The notes under the pieces are model-generated. The model was given only the letters and a program-made list of their open reading frames with translations, ran no database searches and was not told the origin of the DNA. From positions 310,001 to 374,000 of the forward strand of contig NZ_QDKO01000009.1 of the NCBI RefSeq assembly GCF_003094615.1: 64,000 nucleotides of DNA, given 5' to 3'. Positions 47,270 through 56,116 of the stretch are shown in pieces. Position 1 is the first letter of the stretch. Each line of letters begins with the position of its first letter. The translations under genes were made by a program, and so were the position numbers. Source of the stretch: Caulobacter radicis. GTDB lineage: Bacteria > Pseudomonadota > Alphaproteobacteria > Caulobacterales > Caulobacteraceae.

Positions 47270-47872
47270 TCAGTTCCGCACCGACAGCGTCATGCGCACC
47301 AGGGCGGCCAGATTGTCGGCGTGCATCTTGCTCATCAGCTTGGCGCGGTAGATCTCGACCGTGCGCGGGCTGATGCCCAGGTCGCGGGCGATGATCTTGT
47401 TGGGGTGGCCGGCGACGACGCCGTCCAGCACCTGGCGCTCGCGCTCCGACAGGGTCTCCATCCGCGCCAGCACCTGGGCCTGGTCGTCGCTGACCGTGGG
47501 CTGGGGCGCGGCGGCCAGGGCGCGCTGGAGGGCCGCCAGGATGCGTGCTTCGGAGAACGGCTTTTCGATGAAGTCGACGACGCCGTCGCGCATGGCCTCG
47601 ACGGCCATCGGGATGTCGCCGTGGCCGGTGATCATCACGACCGGCAGGGCCGAGCCCTCGGCCTTCAGGCGGCGCACCAGCTCCTGGCCGGTCATGCCGG
47701 GCATGCGCACGTCGGTGATCACGCAGCCGGGCTCGACCTCGGAGAGCTCCGACAGGAAGGCCAGGGCGCTGGCGTAGGTGCGCACGCGGAAGTCGGCCGT
47801 CTCCAGCAGGAAGGCCAGCGAGTCGCGGGCGTCGGCGTCGTCGTCGACCACGTGCACAACGGCGTCGCTCAT
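47270..47872 (-). CDS. fixJ: Response regulator FixJ
   Basis: 200 residues. The receiver domain has the phospho-acceptor Asp54 (VITDVRMPG), DDD at 10-12, Thr in VVMITGHGD and Lys in DFIEKPF. The C-terminal LuxR-type HTH is LSERERQVLDGVVAGHPNKI and SPRTVEIYRAKLMSKM. Phosphorylated FixJ activates fixK-type genes at low oxygen. The ATG overlaps the fixL stop by one base; TTG at 47875 is less likely. Confidence 0.93.
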   Translation of the reverse strand: MSDAVVHVVDDDADARDSLAFLLETADFRVRTYASALAFLSELSEVEPGCVITDVRMPGMTGQELVRRLKAEGSALPVVMITGHGDIPMAVEAMRDGVVDFIEKPFSEARILAALQRALAAAPQPTVSDDQAQVLARMETLSERERQVLDGVVAGHPNKIIARDLGISPRTVEIYRAKLMSKMHADNLAALVRMTLSVRN

Positions 47873-49365
47873 CAAATCGTCTCCTGGTCGGCTGCAGGCG
47901 TGCGGGTCTTGGACGGGGCGGGGCCGGGCGGCAGGGTGAAGCGGAACACCGTGCCGCCGCCGGGATTGGCGTCGGCCCAGATGCGTCCGCCGTGCGCCTC
48001 GATGATCGAGCGCGAGATCGACAGGCCCACGCCCATGCCCTCGGCCTTGGTGGTCATGAACGGCTGGAACAGGCGCTCGCGGAACTCGTCGTCAACCCCG
48101 GCGCCAGTGTCGGCCACCGACACCTCGACCGTGCCGTCCTCCAGCCGGCGGCTGGCGACGGTGAGGCGTCGCACAGCCTGGCCGTCCATGGCCTCGAGGG
48201 CGTTGCGGATCAGGTTGACCAGCACCTGCTGGATCTGCACCCGGTCGGCGAAGACGGCGTCGCAGGCCTCGTCCAGGGCGATGCGAACCTCGGCCTGACC
48301 CTCGCGAACCCCGATCAGGGCCAGGGCGCGGGCGTCGTCGACCAGTTCCGACAGGCTCTCGACGTCGCGCTCGGTGGCGCCGCGTCGCACGAACTCGCGC
48401 ATGCGGTGGATCACGTCGCCGGCCCGCAAAGCCTGGTCGGAGGCGCGGTCGATGGCGTCGCGCACCTTGGCCTGGTCCTCGGGGCGGCCGCGATCCATCA
48501 GCCGGCGCGAGCCGGTCAGCAGGTTGGCGATGGCCGACAGCGGCTGGTTCAGCTCGTGGGCCAGGGTGGTGGCCATCTCGCCCATGGCCGTCAGGCGCGA
48601 GACGTGGACCAGCTCGCCCTGCAACTCCTGCAGGCGGGCCTCGGTGGCGTGGCGCTCGGTCAGGTCGCGGATGAAGCCGGTATAGGCGCGGGTCGGGCCC
48701 TTGGTCTCGCCGACGGCCAGCTCCATGGGGAAGGTGGTGCCGTCGCGGCGCAGGCCGGTGACGACGCGGCCGACGCCGATCACCCGCTTCTCGCCGGTCT
48801 GTTCGTAGCGCGCCAGATAGTCGTCATGGGCGGTCTGGTGCGGCTCGGGCATCAGCATGCTGACGTTCCGGCCCACCGTCTCGGCGGCGCTCCAGCCGAA
48901 CAGCCGCTCGGCGGCCGGGCTGAACGAGGTCATGATCCCGCGCGGATCGATGACAACCACCGCGTCGGGCACGGTGTCGAGGATGGAGCGCAGGTGGCTG
49001 GTCATGGCCACGGTGCGGCGGCGGGCGGCGTGGAACCAGCCGCCGCCGATCGACATGCCCACCCCGATCATCAGGAACACGATGCTCGACACCGCCGTCG
49101 CCTGGTCCGGATGCGGCGAGAAGGTCAGGAGCCAGACGATGGCCGAGGCCGCGACCGTCGAGATCAGGCCGGGCACCAGGCCGCCGAGCGCGGCGCTGAC
49201 CAGCACCGCCGGCACGAACAGCAGGAAGGCGGCCGGCGCGGCGTAGCGGCTGGGCAGGGCGAAGAAGAGCAGGGCGCAGGCGGCGATCATCGTGGCCGAG
49301 GCCAGAAACACGCCGGGGCGCAGCTCGCTGTGCAGCGGGCCGGGAGCACGCGGGGGAGCGGCCAT
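47872..49365 (-). CDS. fixL: Oxygen-sensing heme-PAS histidine kinase FixL
   Basis: 497 residues. N-terminal membrane region with four hydrophobic stretches (about 19-110), then a PAS domain with the heme ligand His180 (HQTAHDDYLARY) and Arg200 in VIGVGRVVTG, as in Bradyrhizobium FixL. The HisKA phospho-acceptor is His270 (TTLAHELNQPLSAI), followed by HATPase motifs (NLIRNALEAM, DTGAGV, GVGLSIS). O2 binding to heme inhibits the kinase. It starts 5 bp after cydC and overlaps fixJ, so oxygen sensing and bd-oxidase assembly genes share a transcript. Confidence 0.93.
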   Translation of the reverse strand: MAAPPRAPGPLHSELRPGVFLASATMIAACALLFFALPSRYAAPAAFLLFVPAVLVSAALGGLVPGLISTVAASAIVWLLTFSPHPDQATAVSSIVFLMIGVGMSIGGGWFHAARRRTVAMTSHLRSILDTVPDAVVVIDPRGIMTSFSPAAERLFGWSAAETVGRNVSMLMPEPHQTAHDDYLARYEQTGEKRVIGVGRVVTGLRRDGTTFPMELAVGETKGPTRAYTGFIRDLTERHATEARLQELQGELVHVSRLTAMGEMATTLAHELNQPLSAIANLLTGSRRLMDRGRPEDQAKVRDAIDRASDQALRAGDVIHRMREFVRRGATERDVESLSELVDDARALALIGVREGQAEVRIALDEACDAVFADRVQIQQVLVNLIRNALEAMDGQAVRRLTVASRRLEDGTVEVSVADTGAGVDDEFRERLFQPFMTTKAEGMGVGLSISRSIIEAHGGRIWADANPGGGTVFRFTLPPGPAPSKTRTPAADQETI

Positions 49366-49370
49366 GGGCC

Positions 49371-51017
49371 TCAAGGCTTCGCCGGTTCGATCATGGGCCG
49401 GCTTATAACCGACCCGACGGGCCGCGACACCGTTTCCACCGCCACGGCTTGTTCGCAGAGCGTCAGCGGCGCCTTGCGGTGGCTGACCAGCACCAGGCCT
49501 TGCCCGGTTCGGCGCAGGCGAGCGTCGAGCCGAGCGACCACCTGGGCCTCGGTGGCGGGGTCGAGGCCCTCGGTCGGCTCGTCGAGCAGCAGCCAGGGGG
49601 CGTCGCGCAGCAGGGCGCGGGCCAGCGACAGCCGCCGGCGCTCGCCGCCCGACAGCCGCTCGCCCGCCTCGCCCACCCAGGCGTCCAGCCCCTGGGGCAG
49701 GGCGCGCACCCGGTCTGCCAGGGCGGCGTCGTCGAGGGCGGCCCACAGGGTCTCGTCGGTGGCCGTGGGCGCGGCCAGCTTCAAGTTCTCGCGCACCGTG
49801 CCGGCCAGCAGGGCGGCGTCCTGCGGGGCGTAGGCGAAGGCCGGACGCAGGGCGGCCGGCGGCAGATTCGCGCCGTCCTCGCCGTCCAGCGCGAAGGCGC
49901 CAGTAGGGGCGGGGCGCAGGCCGAGCAGCTGTTCCAGCCGCGTGGTCTTGCCGCTGCCGGTGGGGCCGGTCAGGGCCAGGCGCGCTCCGGGGGGCAGCTC
50001 TTGGCCTTGCAGGCGCAGGGCGGGACGGCCGGCCTTTGTGGGCGGCGTGTCCTGGGGCGCGTGGCGCAGCAGGGCGTCGAGCCGTTCGCCGGCCGCCTCG
50101 GCCGCGCCGTCCTGGTCGAAGGCGCGGGCGATCGGGGCGGCCGCCTCGACGGCCATGACGGCGGCCAGCGCGGCCAGGGCCGCCAGCGGGGCCGAGGCCG
50201 GGGCGGCCAGGGCCAGTACGGCGGCGACGGCGATGCCGGTCAACGCGCCTTCCGACAGGCCGAGGATCCCCTGCGCCCGGGCGGCGCGGACCTTCAGGGC
50301 GTCCAGCCGGTCGCCGAGCATGGCGATGCGGTCGAGGGCGGGCCCCTCCGCCCCATAGACCCTCAGCTCCGGCGCGGCGGCGGCGAAGGCGGCCAAGGCC
50401 TCCTTGAGTTCGCCCGCCGCCGCCTGGATCGCCGCCCCGGCCGGGGCGCTGAGCCGCCGGGTCAGGATGCGGGCGAGAACGAGGTGGGCGGCGACGGCGA
50501 CCAGTATGGCCAGGGCCGGTCCGATCCCGGCCAGGGCGGCCAGCGCCACGGCCATGCCGACCCCCGCGCCGGCGCCCCACGGCGCGGACAGGCGCACGAA
50601 GCGGGTCTCGACCGCGTCGACGTCCTGCACCAGGCGGGCGGCGGCCTCGCCGCGCGAGATCGCCAGGGCCTCGCGCGGCGGCGCGGCGGCCAGGGCGGCG
50701 AACAGGCGCGGTCGGATGGCGGCCAGGGCGTCCAGAGCGGCGGCGTGGCCCTGCAGGCGCTCGCCGTAGCGGGCGACGGTGCGCAGTATGGCCAGCAGGC
50801 GGATCGTGGCGCTGGGCAGCAGCACGTTGAAGGCCTGGGCCGCAGCCAGGCCCGCGACGCCGGCCAGGGCCGCGCCGGTGATGAACCAGCCCGACAGGCC
50901 CAGGAGGGCGGTGGAGCCGGCCCCGACCACGGCGGCGGCGATCGCGGCGGTGATCAGGGGACCGGCCTGGCGGCGACGCTGCTCGGCGACGAGCTTGGAG
51001 AGCGGGCTCTTGGTCAC
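49371..51017 (-). CDS. cydC: CydC, ABC transporter for cytochrome bd assembly
   Basis: 548 residues. N-terminal transmembrane domain with LLGLSGWFITGAALAGVAGL, the CydC start region, then an ABC domain: Walker A GPTGSGKTTRLEQLL, signature LSGGERRRLSLARALL, Walker B WLLLDEPTEGL. With CydD it forms an exporter needed for bd oxidase maturation (thiols and/or heme in reports on the E. coli complex). The GTG at 51017 overlaps the cydD stop as GTGA. Confidence 0.92.
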   Translation of the reverse strand: MTKSPLSKLVAEQRRRQAGPLITAAIAAAVVGAGSTALLGLSGWFITGAALAGVAGLAAAQAFNVLLPSATIRLLAILRTVARYGERLQGHAAALDALAAIRPRLFAALAAAPPREALAISRGEAAARLVQDVDAVETRFVRLSAPWGAGAGVGMAVALAALAGIGPALAILVAVAAHLVLARILTRRLSAPAGAAIQAAAGELKEALAAFAAAAPELRVYGAEGPALDRIAMLGDRLDALKVRAARAQGILGLSEGALTGIAVAAVLALAAPASAPLAALAALAAVMAVEAAAPIARAFDQDGAAEAAGERLDALLRHAPQDTPPTKAGRPALRLQGQELPPGARLALTGPTGSGKTTRLEQLLGLRPAPTGAFALDGEDGANLPPAALRPAFAYAPQDAALLAGTVRENLKLAAPTATDETLWAALDDAALADRVRALPQGLDAWVGEAGERLSGGERRRLSLARALLRDAPWLLLDEPTEGLDPATEAQVVARLDARLRRTGQGLVLVSHRKAPLTLCEQAVAVETVSRPVGSVISRPMIEPAKP

Positions 51018-52657
51018 AGGCGCACCACCTGGTCGGCGACGGCCGCCAGGGCCTCGGAATGAGTGGCGATCAGGGTCGTGCGGCCGGCGGCGGCCTGCCG
51101 GATCGCGGCGATCATCGCCGCCTCGGCCTGGGCGTCGAGATCGGCCGTCGGCTCGTCCAGCAGCAGGATCGGCGCGGGCTTGAGCAGGGCTCGGGCTATC
51201 CCCAAGCGCCGGCGCTCTCCGCCCGACAGGCCGCCGCCGCGCTCGTCCAGAGGCGCATCGAGACCGCCGCGGCGGTCGAGCAGGTCCGACAGGCCCGCGC
51301 GGCGGGCGGCGGTTTCCAGGTCGTCGCGCGAGGCGTCGGGCCGCGCCAGGGCCAGGTTGTCGGCCAGGGTTCCGGCCAGCAGCAGCGGCGACTGCCCGGC
51401 CCAGGCCAGGTCGGCGGCGAAGGCGCCGGCCTCGGAGAGCCTGGCCTCGCCCACGCGCACTTCGCCGGCGGTCAGCGGGGCAAGGCCGGTCAGCAGGTTC
51501 AGCAGGGTGGTCTTGCCGCAGCCGCTGGGGCCGAGCAGGGCGGTGATCTTTCCGGCCGGGGCGACGAGGGCCAGGCCGTCGAACACCGCCGCCTCGCCGC
51601 CGGGATAGGTCACGCCCACGCCCTCGAAGCGGATCTGCGGCGCGGACGGCAGGGCGAGCGGCGCGGCGGCCGGGGCGGGGACGGGCAGGCGGGCCAGGGC
51701 CAGGGCGGCCGTCTCGGCGGCCTGGCGGTCGTGATAGGCGGCGGCCAGCCGGCGCATCGGGGCGTAGACCTCCGGCGCCAGGGCCAGGGCGAAGAAGGCC
51801 CGCTTCAGGTCCAGCGTCTCGGGCACGGGGAAGGGCAGCAGGCGCAGCAGGTTGAAGCCGCAATAGACCGCCGCCAGCGCCACCGACAGGGCCGCGAAGA
51901 ACTCCAGCGCCGCCGACGAGAAGAACGCCACGCGCAGCACCGCCTGGGTGCGCCTGGAAAGATCGTGGGCGGCGCCCGCCAGGCCCGCCGTGACCCGGCT
52001 TTCGGCCTGGAAGGCCAGCACCACCGGCAGGGTCCGCACGCGGTCGAGGAACAGGGTCGACAGCCGCTCCAGCGCCAGGAACTGCCGGCGCGAGGCGTCG
52101 GCGGCGGCCATGCCGGCCAGGGCCATGGCGGCGATGAACGGCAGCAGGGTGAAGAGCTGGATGCCGGCGCAGACCGGACTGGCGATCGCGGTCAGGCCGA
52201 TCAGCAGCAGCGGCGCCACCGCCGAGGCGCTGCGGGCCGGAGCAAAGCGCGAGAAGTGGCCGTCCAGCGCCTCGACCCCCTCCATCACGGCGGTGACGGC
52301 CGCGCCGCCGCGCGGCGCGCCGGGGGCCAGCAGCGAGGCTGCGGCCTGGCGCCGGGCATGGGCTTTCGCCCGAGCCGCCGCCTCGGCGCCGGCGCGGGTC
52401 GCCTTCGCCGCCAGGAAGCCGCGCGCCAGGGCCGAGACGAGGGCCAGCGCCAGGAAGGGCAGGGCCTCGGCCAGGCTTCGGGTCAGGGCGTCGATCCCGA
52501 AGGCCAGGCCGGCGGCGAAGCCGGCCGCGCCGACCACGTCGGCCAGCCGCCAGGCGGCCGCGGCGCGGCTGAACGCGGAGGTTGTCCTGTTCAAGCTTCG
52601 CAGCCACGGGCGCGCGAGCGTGAGGATCTCGGTCTCGACGGGGGTCCGAACGGTCAT
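51014..52657 (-). CDS. cydD: CydD, ABC transporter for cytochrome bd assembly
   Basis: 547 residues. Six predicted membrane helices, then ABC domain: Walker A GPSGCGKTTLLNLLTGL, signature LSGGERRRLGIARALL, Walker B ILLLDEPTADLD, H-loop ATHSEAL. It is the first gene of the cydD-cydC-fixL-fixJ run and is divergent from cydABX across the FixK box. Confidence 0.93.
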   Translation of the reverse strand: MTVRTPVETEILTLARPWLRSLNRTTSAFSRAAAAWRLADVVGAAGFAAGLAFGIDALTRSLAEALPFLALALVSALARGFLAAKATRAGAEAAARAKAHARRQAAASLLAPGAPRGGAAVTAVMEGVEALDGHFSRFAPARSASAVAPLLLIGLTAIASPVCAGIQLFTLLPFIAAMALAGMAAADASRRQFLALERLSTLFLDRVRTLPVVLAFQAESRVTAGLAGAAHDLSRRTQAVLRVAFFSSAALEFFAALSVALAAVYCGFNLLRLLPFPVPETLDLKRAFFALALAPEVYAPMRRLAAAYHDRQAAETAALALARLPVPAPAAAPLALPSAPQIRFEGVGVTYPGGEAAVFDGLALVAPAGKITALLGPSGCGKTTLLNLLTGLAPLTAGEVRVGEARLSEAGAFAADLAWAGQSPLLLAGTLADNLALARPDASRDDLETAARRAGLSDLLDRRGGLDAPLDERGGGLSGGERRRLGIARALLKPAPILLLDEPTADLDAQAEAAMIAAIRQAAAGRTTLIATHSEALAAVADQVVRL

Positions 52658-52690
52658 GGCCAGGCTTTAGCGCTCCATCGTGCAAAGGCC

Positions 52691-52704
52691 TTGATCCGCA
52701 TCAA
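52691..52704. promoter_or_regulatory. FNR/FixK box (anaerobox) between cydD and cydA
   Basis: TTGAT-CCGC-ATCAA, a perfect match. If centred at -41.5 of cydA, transcription would begin near 52739 with a -10 around GCCTAAGG, leaving a 43-nt leader. It could also serve the leftward cydDC-fixLJ genes. It joins FixLJ-FixK signalling to the bd oxidase. Confidence 0.9.
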
Positions 52705-52781
52705 AGACCCCTATCGGAAACACGCCTAAGGCGAGATGCTCGTGCGGCGCGACCGATCGCCGTCCGACACCGGAGCTACGC

Positions 52782-54350
52782 ATGGATCCCGCCGTCGTCG
52801 ATTTATCCCGCCTGCAGTTCGCCCTCACGGCCCTGTACCACTTTCTCTTCGTGCCCCTGACGCTGGGGCTGTCCTTCATGCTGTTCATCATGGAGGCGGT
52901 CTACGTCATGACCAAGCGCCCGATCTGGCGCACGGTCACCAAGTTCTGGGGCGCGCTGTTCGGCATCAACTTCGTCCTGGGCGTGGCCACGGGCCTGACC
53001 ATGGAATTCCAGTTCGGCATGAACTGGTCGTACTACTCGCACTATGTGGGCGACATCTTCGGCGCCCCGCTGGCCATCGAGGGCCTGATGGCCTTCTTCC
53101 TGGAAGCCACCTTCGTGGGCCTGATGTTCTTCGGCTGGGACAAGCTGAAGCCGGTCACCCACCTGCTGGTCACCTTCCTGGTGGCCCTGGGCACGAACCT
53201 GTCGGCCCTGTGGATCCTGGTCGCCAACGGCTGGATGCAGAACCCGGTCGGCGCGGCCTTCAACCCCGACACGATGCGGATGGAGGTGACCGACTTCAAG
53301 GCGGTGATCTTCAACCCCGTGGCCCAGGCCAAGTTCGTGCACACCGTCAGCGCCGGCTACACCATCGCCGCCGTCTTCGTGCTCGGCGTCTCGGCCTTCT
53401 ACCTGCTCAAGGGCCGGTGGACGGGCGTGGCCAAGCGCTCGATGACCGTCGCGGCCGCCTTCGGCCTGGCTTCGGCCTTGTCGGTCGTCGTCCTGGGCGA
53501 CGAGAGCGGCTACGCCCTCACCGACAACCAGAAGATGAAGCTGGCCGCCCTGGAAGCCATGTGGGAGACCGAGCCCGCTCCGGCCGGCCTGACCGCCGTC
53601 GGCATCCCCAGCCTGGCCGACCGCAAGACCCACGCCGAGGTGAAGATCCCCTACGTGCTGGGCCTGATCGCCACCCGCAGCGTCGACAAGCCGGTCGAGG
53701 GCATCTTCGAACTGGTGGCCACCGCCGAGGACCGCATCGAGCGCGGCGTTGTCGCCTATGACGCGCTGGAGAAGCTGAAGGCCAATCCGCAGGACCTGGC
53801 CGCCCGCGGCGTCTTCGAGGCCAACCGTCGCGACCTGGGCTACGCCCTGCTGCTCAAGCGCCACGTCGAGGACCCGCGCACGGCCTCCAAGGAGCTGATC
53901 GCCAAGACCGCCTGGGACACCGTGCCCAACGTGCCGGTGATGTTCTGGGCCTTCCGCATCATGGCCGGCACGGGGCTCCTGATGATCGCCCTCTTCGCCA
54001 CCGCCTTCGTGCTGGTCACCCTGCGCAAGCACGAGACCAAGTGGTTCCTGCGCCTGGCGGTGCTGGCCATTCCGCTGCCCTGGATCGCCACGGAGCTGGG
54101 CTGGGTGCTGGCCGAGGTCGGGCGTCAGCCCTGGGCCGTGGAAGGGGTCCTGCCCACCTTCCTGGCGCCCTCCAGCCTCAGCGTTCCCCAACTGATCGCC
54201 AGCATCGTCGGCTTCACCCTGCTCTACGGCGCCCTGGCGGTGGTCGAGGTCGGGCTGATCCTGAAGACCATCAAGAAGGGCCCGTTCGCCGAACAGGACG
54301 CCTTCCCCCCGGAATCCGGCGCGCCCGTCGTCGCCGAAGCCGTCGCCTAA
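52782..54350 (+). CDS. cydA: Cytochrome bd ubiquinol oxidase subunit I
   Basis: 522 residues. About nine membrane helices. His20 (LTALYHFLFVPLTLG) and His in KFVHTVSAGYTIAAVF fit heme ligands; GRQPWAVEGVLPT is the family motif. The long Q-loop (QKMKLAALEAMWETEPAPAG and PYVLGLIATRSVDKP) marks the E. coli-type long subfamily. It oxidises ubiquinol and reduces O2 with high affinity. CGGAG precedes the ATG. Confidence 0.96.
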   Translation: MDPAVVDLSRLQFALTALYHFLFVPLTLGLSFMLFIMEAVYVMTKRPIWRTVTKFWGALFGINFVLGVATGLTMEFQFGMNWSYYSHYVGDIFGAPLAIEGLMAFFLEATFVGLMFFGWDKLKPVTHLLVTFLVALGTNLSALWILVANGWMQNPVGAAFNPDTMRMEVTDFKAVIFNPVAQAKFVHTVSAGYTIAAVFVLGVSAFYLLKGRWTGVAKRSMTVAAAFGLASALSVVVLGDESGYALTDNQKMKLAALEAMWETEPAPAGLTAVGIPSLADRKTHAEVKIPYVLGLIATRSVDKPVEGIFELVATAEDRIERGVVAYDALEKLKANPQDLAARGVFEANRRDLGYALLLKRHVEDPRTASKELIAKTAWDTVPNVPVMFWAFRIMAGTGLLMIALFATAFVLVTLRKHETKWFLRLAVLAIPLPWIATELGWVLAEVGRQPWAVEGVLPTFLAPSSLSVPQLIASIVGFTLLYGALAVVEVGLILKTIKKGPFAEQDAFPPESGAPVVAEAVA

Positions 54351-54363
54351 AGGAGACCGCTAG

Positions 54364-55506
54364 ATGGAACTCCCCCTCGACTACCCGACCCTCCGCCTGA
54401 TCTGGTGGGGCCTCCTGGGCGTGCTGCTGATCGGCTTTGCCCTGACCGACGGCTTCGACATGGGCGTCGGCGCCCTGCTGCCCTTCATCGGCCGCAACGA
54501 CGAAGAACGCCGGACGGTGATCAACACCATCGGCGCCACCTGGGAAGGCAACCAGGTGTGGTTCATCACCGGCGGGGCGGCGATCTTCGCGGCCTGGCCG
54601 ATGGTGTACGGCGCCAGCTTCTCGGGCTTCTACCTGGCCATGTTCCTGGTGCTGTCGGCGATGATCATGCGGCCCGTCGCCTTCAAGTACCGGTCCAAGC
54701 GGCCGGACGCCAAGTGGCGCTCGTTCTGGGACTGGTCGCTGTTCGTCGGCAGCTTCGTGCCGGCCCTGGTGTTCGGCGTCGCCGTCGGCAACGTGCTGCA
54801 GGGCGTGCCGGTCCACCTCGACAGCGACCTGCGCAGCACCTACCACGGCCACTTCTTCGAGCTGTTCACGCCCTTCACCCTGGTCTGCGGCCTGCTGTCG
54901 ACCGCGATGCTGGTGCTGCACGGCTCGGCCTGGCTGGCGGTGAAGGCCGAGAAGGGCCCGATCGTCGACCGCGCCCGCAAGTTCGGCCTGATCGCCGGGA
55001 TCGCCAGCATCGTGCTGTTCGCCCTGGGCGGCCTCTTGGCCATGCGCCTGGGCTTCCGGGTCGAGGGGGTGGTCGATCCGGCCGGTCCGTCCAATCCGCT
55101 GCGGGCCACGGTCGTGGCCGCGCCGGGCGCCTGGTTCGACAACTTCGGCCGCTATCCGTGGATGACCATCGCTCCGGTGCTGGGCTTCGTCGGCGCGGCT
55201 TTTGCGACCTTCGGCCTGTGGAAGCGTCAGGAAGGCCTGGCCTTCGGCGGCTCCTCGGCCTCAGCCGCCGGCATCATCGCCACCAGCGGCCTGTCGATGT
55301 TCCCGTTCATCCTGCCCAGCACGGTCGACGCCCATTCCAGCTTCCTGGTGTGGAACGCCTCGTCCAGCCACACGACCCTGTTCATCATGCTGGTCGTGGT
55401 CGTGGTGCTGATGCCGGTGGTGCTGGCCTACACGGCCTTCGTCTACCGGGTGCTGTGGGGCCGCACGAGCAGCGCCGCCCTCAAGACAGACCCCGCCCTC
55501 TACTGA
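54364..55506 (+). CDS. cydB: Cytochrome bd ubiquinol oxidase subunit II
   Basis: 380 residues. LRLIWWGLLGVLLIGFALTD and TIGATWEGNQVWFITGGAAI match the CydB start, with eight or nine helices; MFPFILPS and the ASSSHTTL segment close the fold. AGGAGA lies before the ATG, 13 bp after cydA. Confidence 0.96.
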   Translation: MELPLDYPTLRLIWWGLLGVLLIGFALTDGFDMGVGALLPFIGRNDEERRTVINTIGATWEGNQVWFITGGAAIFAAWPMVYGASFSGFYLAMFLVLSAMIMRPVAFKYRSKRPDAKWRSFWDWSLFVGSFVPALVFGVAVGNVLQGVPVHLDSDLRSTYHGHFFELFTPFTLVCGLLSTAMLVLHGSAWLAVKAEKGPIVDRARKFGLIAGIASIVLFALGGLLAMRLGFRVEGVVDPAGPSNPLRATVVAAPGAWFDNFGRYPWMTIAPVLGFVGAAFATFGLWKRQEGLAFGGSSASAAGIIATSGLSMFPFILPSTVDAHSSFLVWNASSSHTTLFIMLVVVVVLMPVVLAYTAFVYRVLWGRTSSAALKTDPALY

Positions 55507-55521
55507 GAAGGAACCTGGATC

Positions 55522-55641
55522 ATGTGGTACTTCACCTGGGTTCTCGGCCTCGGCCTGGCCCTCGCCTTCGGCGTCCTCAACGGCGTCTGGTACGAATTCA
55601 ACCTGACCGACGAGGGCGATACGGGCCTCTCCGAGCCCTGA
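55522..55641 (+). CDS. cydX: CydX, small subunit of cytochrome bd oxidase
   Basis: 39 residues, too short for usual ORF calls. It begins MWYFTWVLGLGLALAFGVLN and continues GVWYEFN, the CydX/CbdX pattern of one membrane helix with an N-terminal Trp-Tyr-x-x-Trp. It is 15 bp after cydB with AAGGAA as ribosome site. CydX stabilises the heme site of the oxidase. Confidence 0.93.
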   Translation: MWYFTWVLGLGLALAFGVLNGVWYEFNLTDEGDTGLSEP

Positions 55642-55756
55642 TCGCGCCGACCGCTTGAACGCGCTGACCGCCGTCCCGGCCCCGGGGCGGCGGTTTTGCC
55701 TTGCGTGGTTGCGGCTGTCGCAAACGGCGCCGCCAGATCGTCCTCCAGGAGGACTC

Positions 55757-56116
55757 ATGGTGAACAGGCGCAAGCTGATGCTCAGCCACGACGGCGTGAG
55801 GATCTATCACAGCTGGAAAGGCGGCCGGGCCCTGACCTGGTGGTACGCCCTGGCGCCCGACCATGACGCCGAGGGCGGCGGCCGCGACTTCGACATTCGC
55901 AGGCTGCCCGAGGCCTATCTGGCGGGCCTCGACCTCGACATGGCCCGCGTGGCCGACGCCGCCGAAACGCTCAAGGCCTATGAGCGCATGCTCGACGCTC
56001 ACCGCGAGGTCCTGCGCCGGGCGATCGACGCCCGCCACGACTTCGAGGCCAGCGTGGCGCGGGATCACCGAAAGGGCGGCGCCTGGACCTGGTTGCGGCG
56101 GCTGATGGGACGCTAG
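55757..56116 (+). CDS. Small hypothetical protein
   Basis: 119 residues. The N-terminal RKLMLSHDGVRIYHSWKGGR with TWWYALAPDHDAEGGGRDFD is beta-like; the C-terminal half is a helical region with ERMLDAHREVLRRAIDARHD. It does not match a family known to me. AGGAGG is only 4 nt from the ATG. Its last four bases overlap the convergent mannanase gene. Confidence 0.65.
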   Translation: MVNRRKLMLSHDGVRIYHSWKGGRALTWWYALAPDHDAEGGGRDFDIRRLPEAYLAGLDLDMARVADAAETLKAYERMLDAHREVLRRAIDARHDFEASVARDHRKGGAWTWLRRLMGR

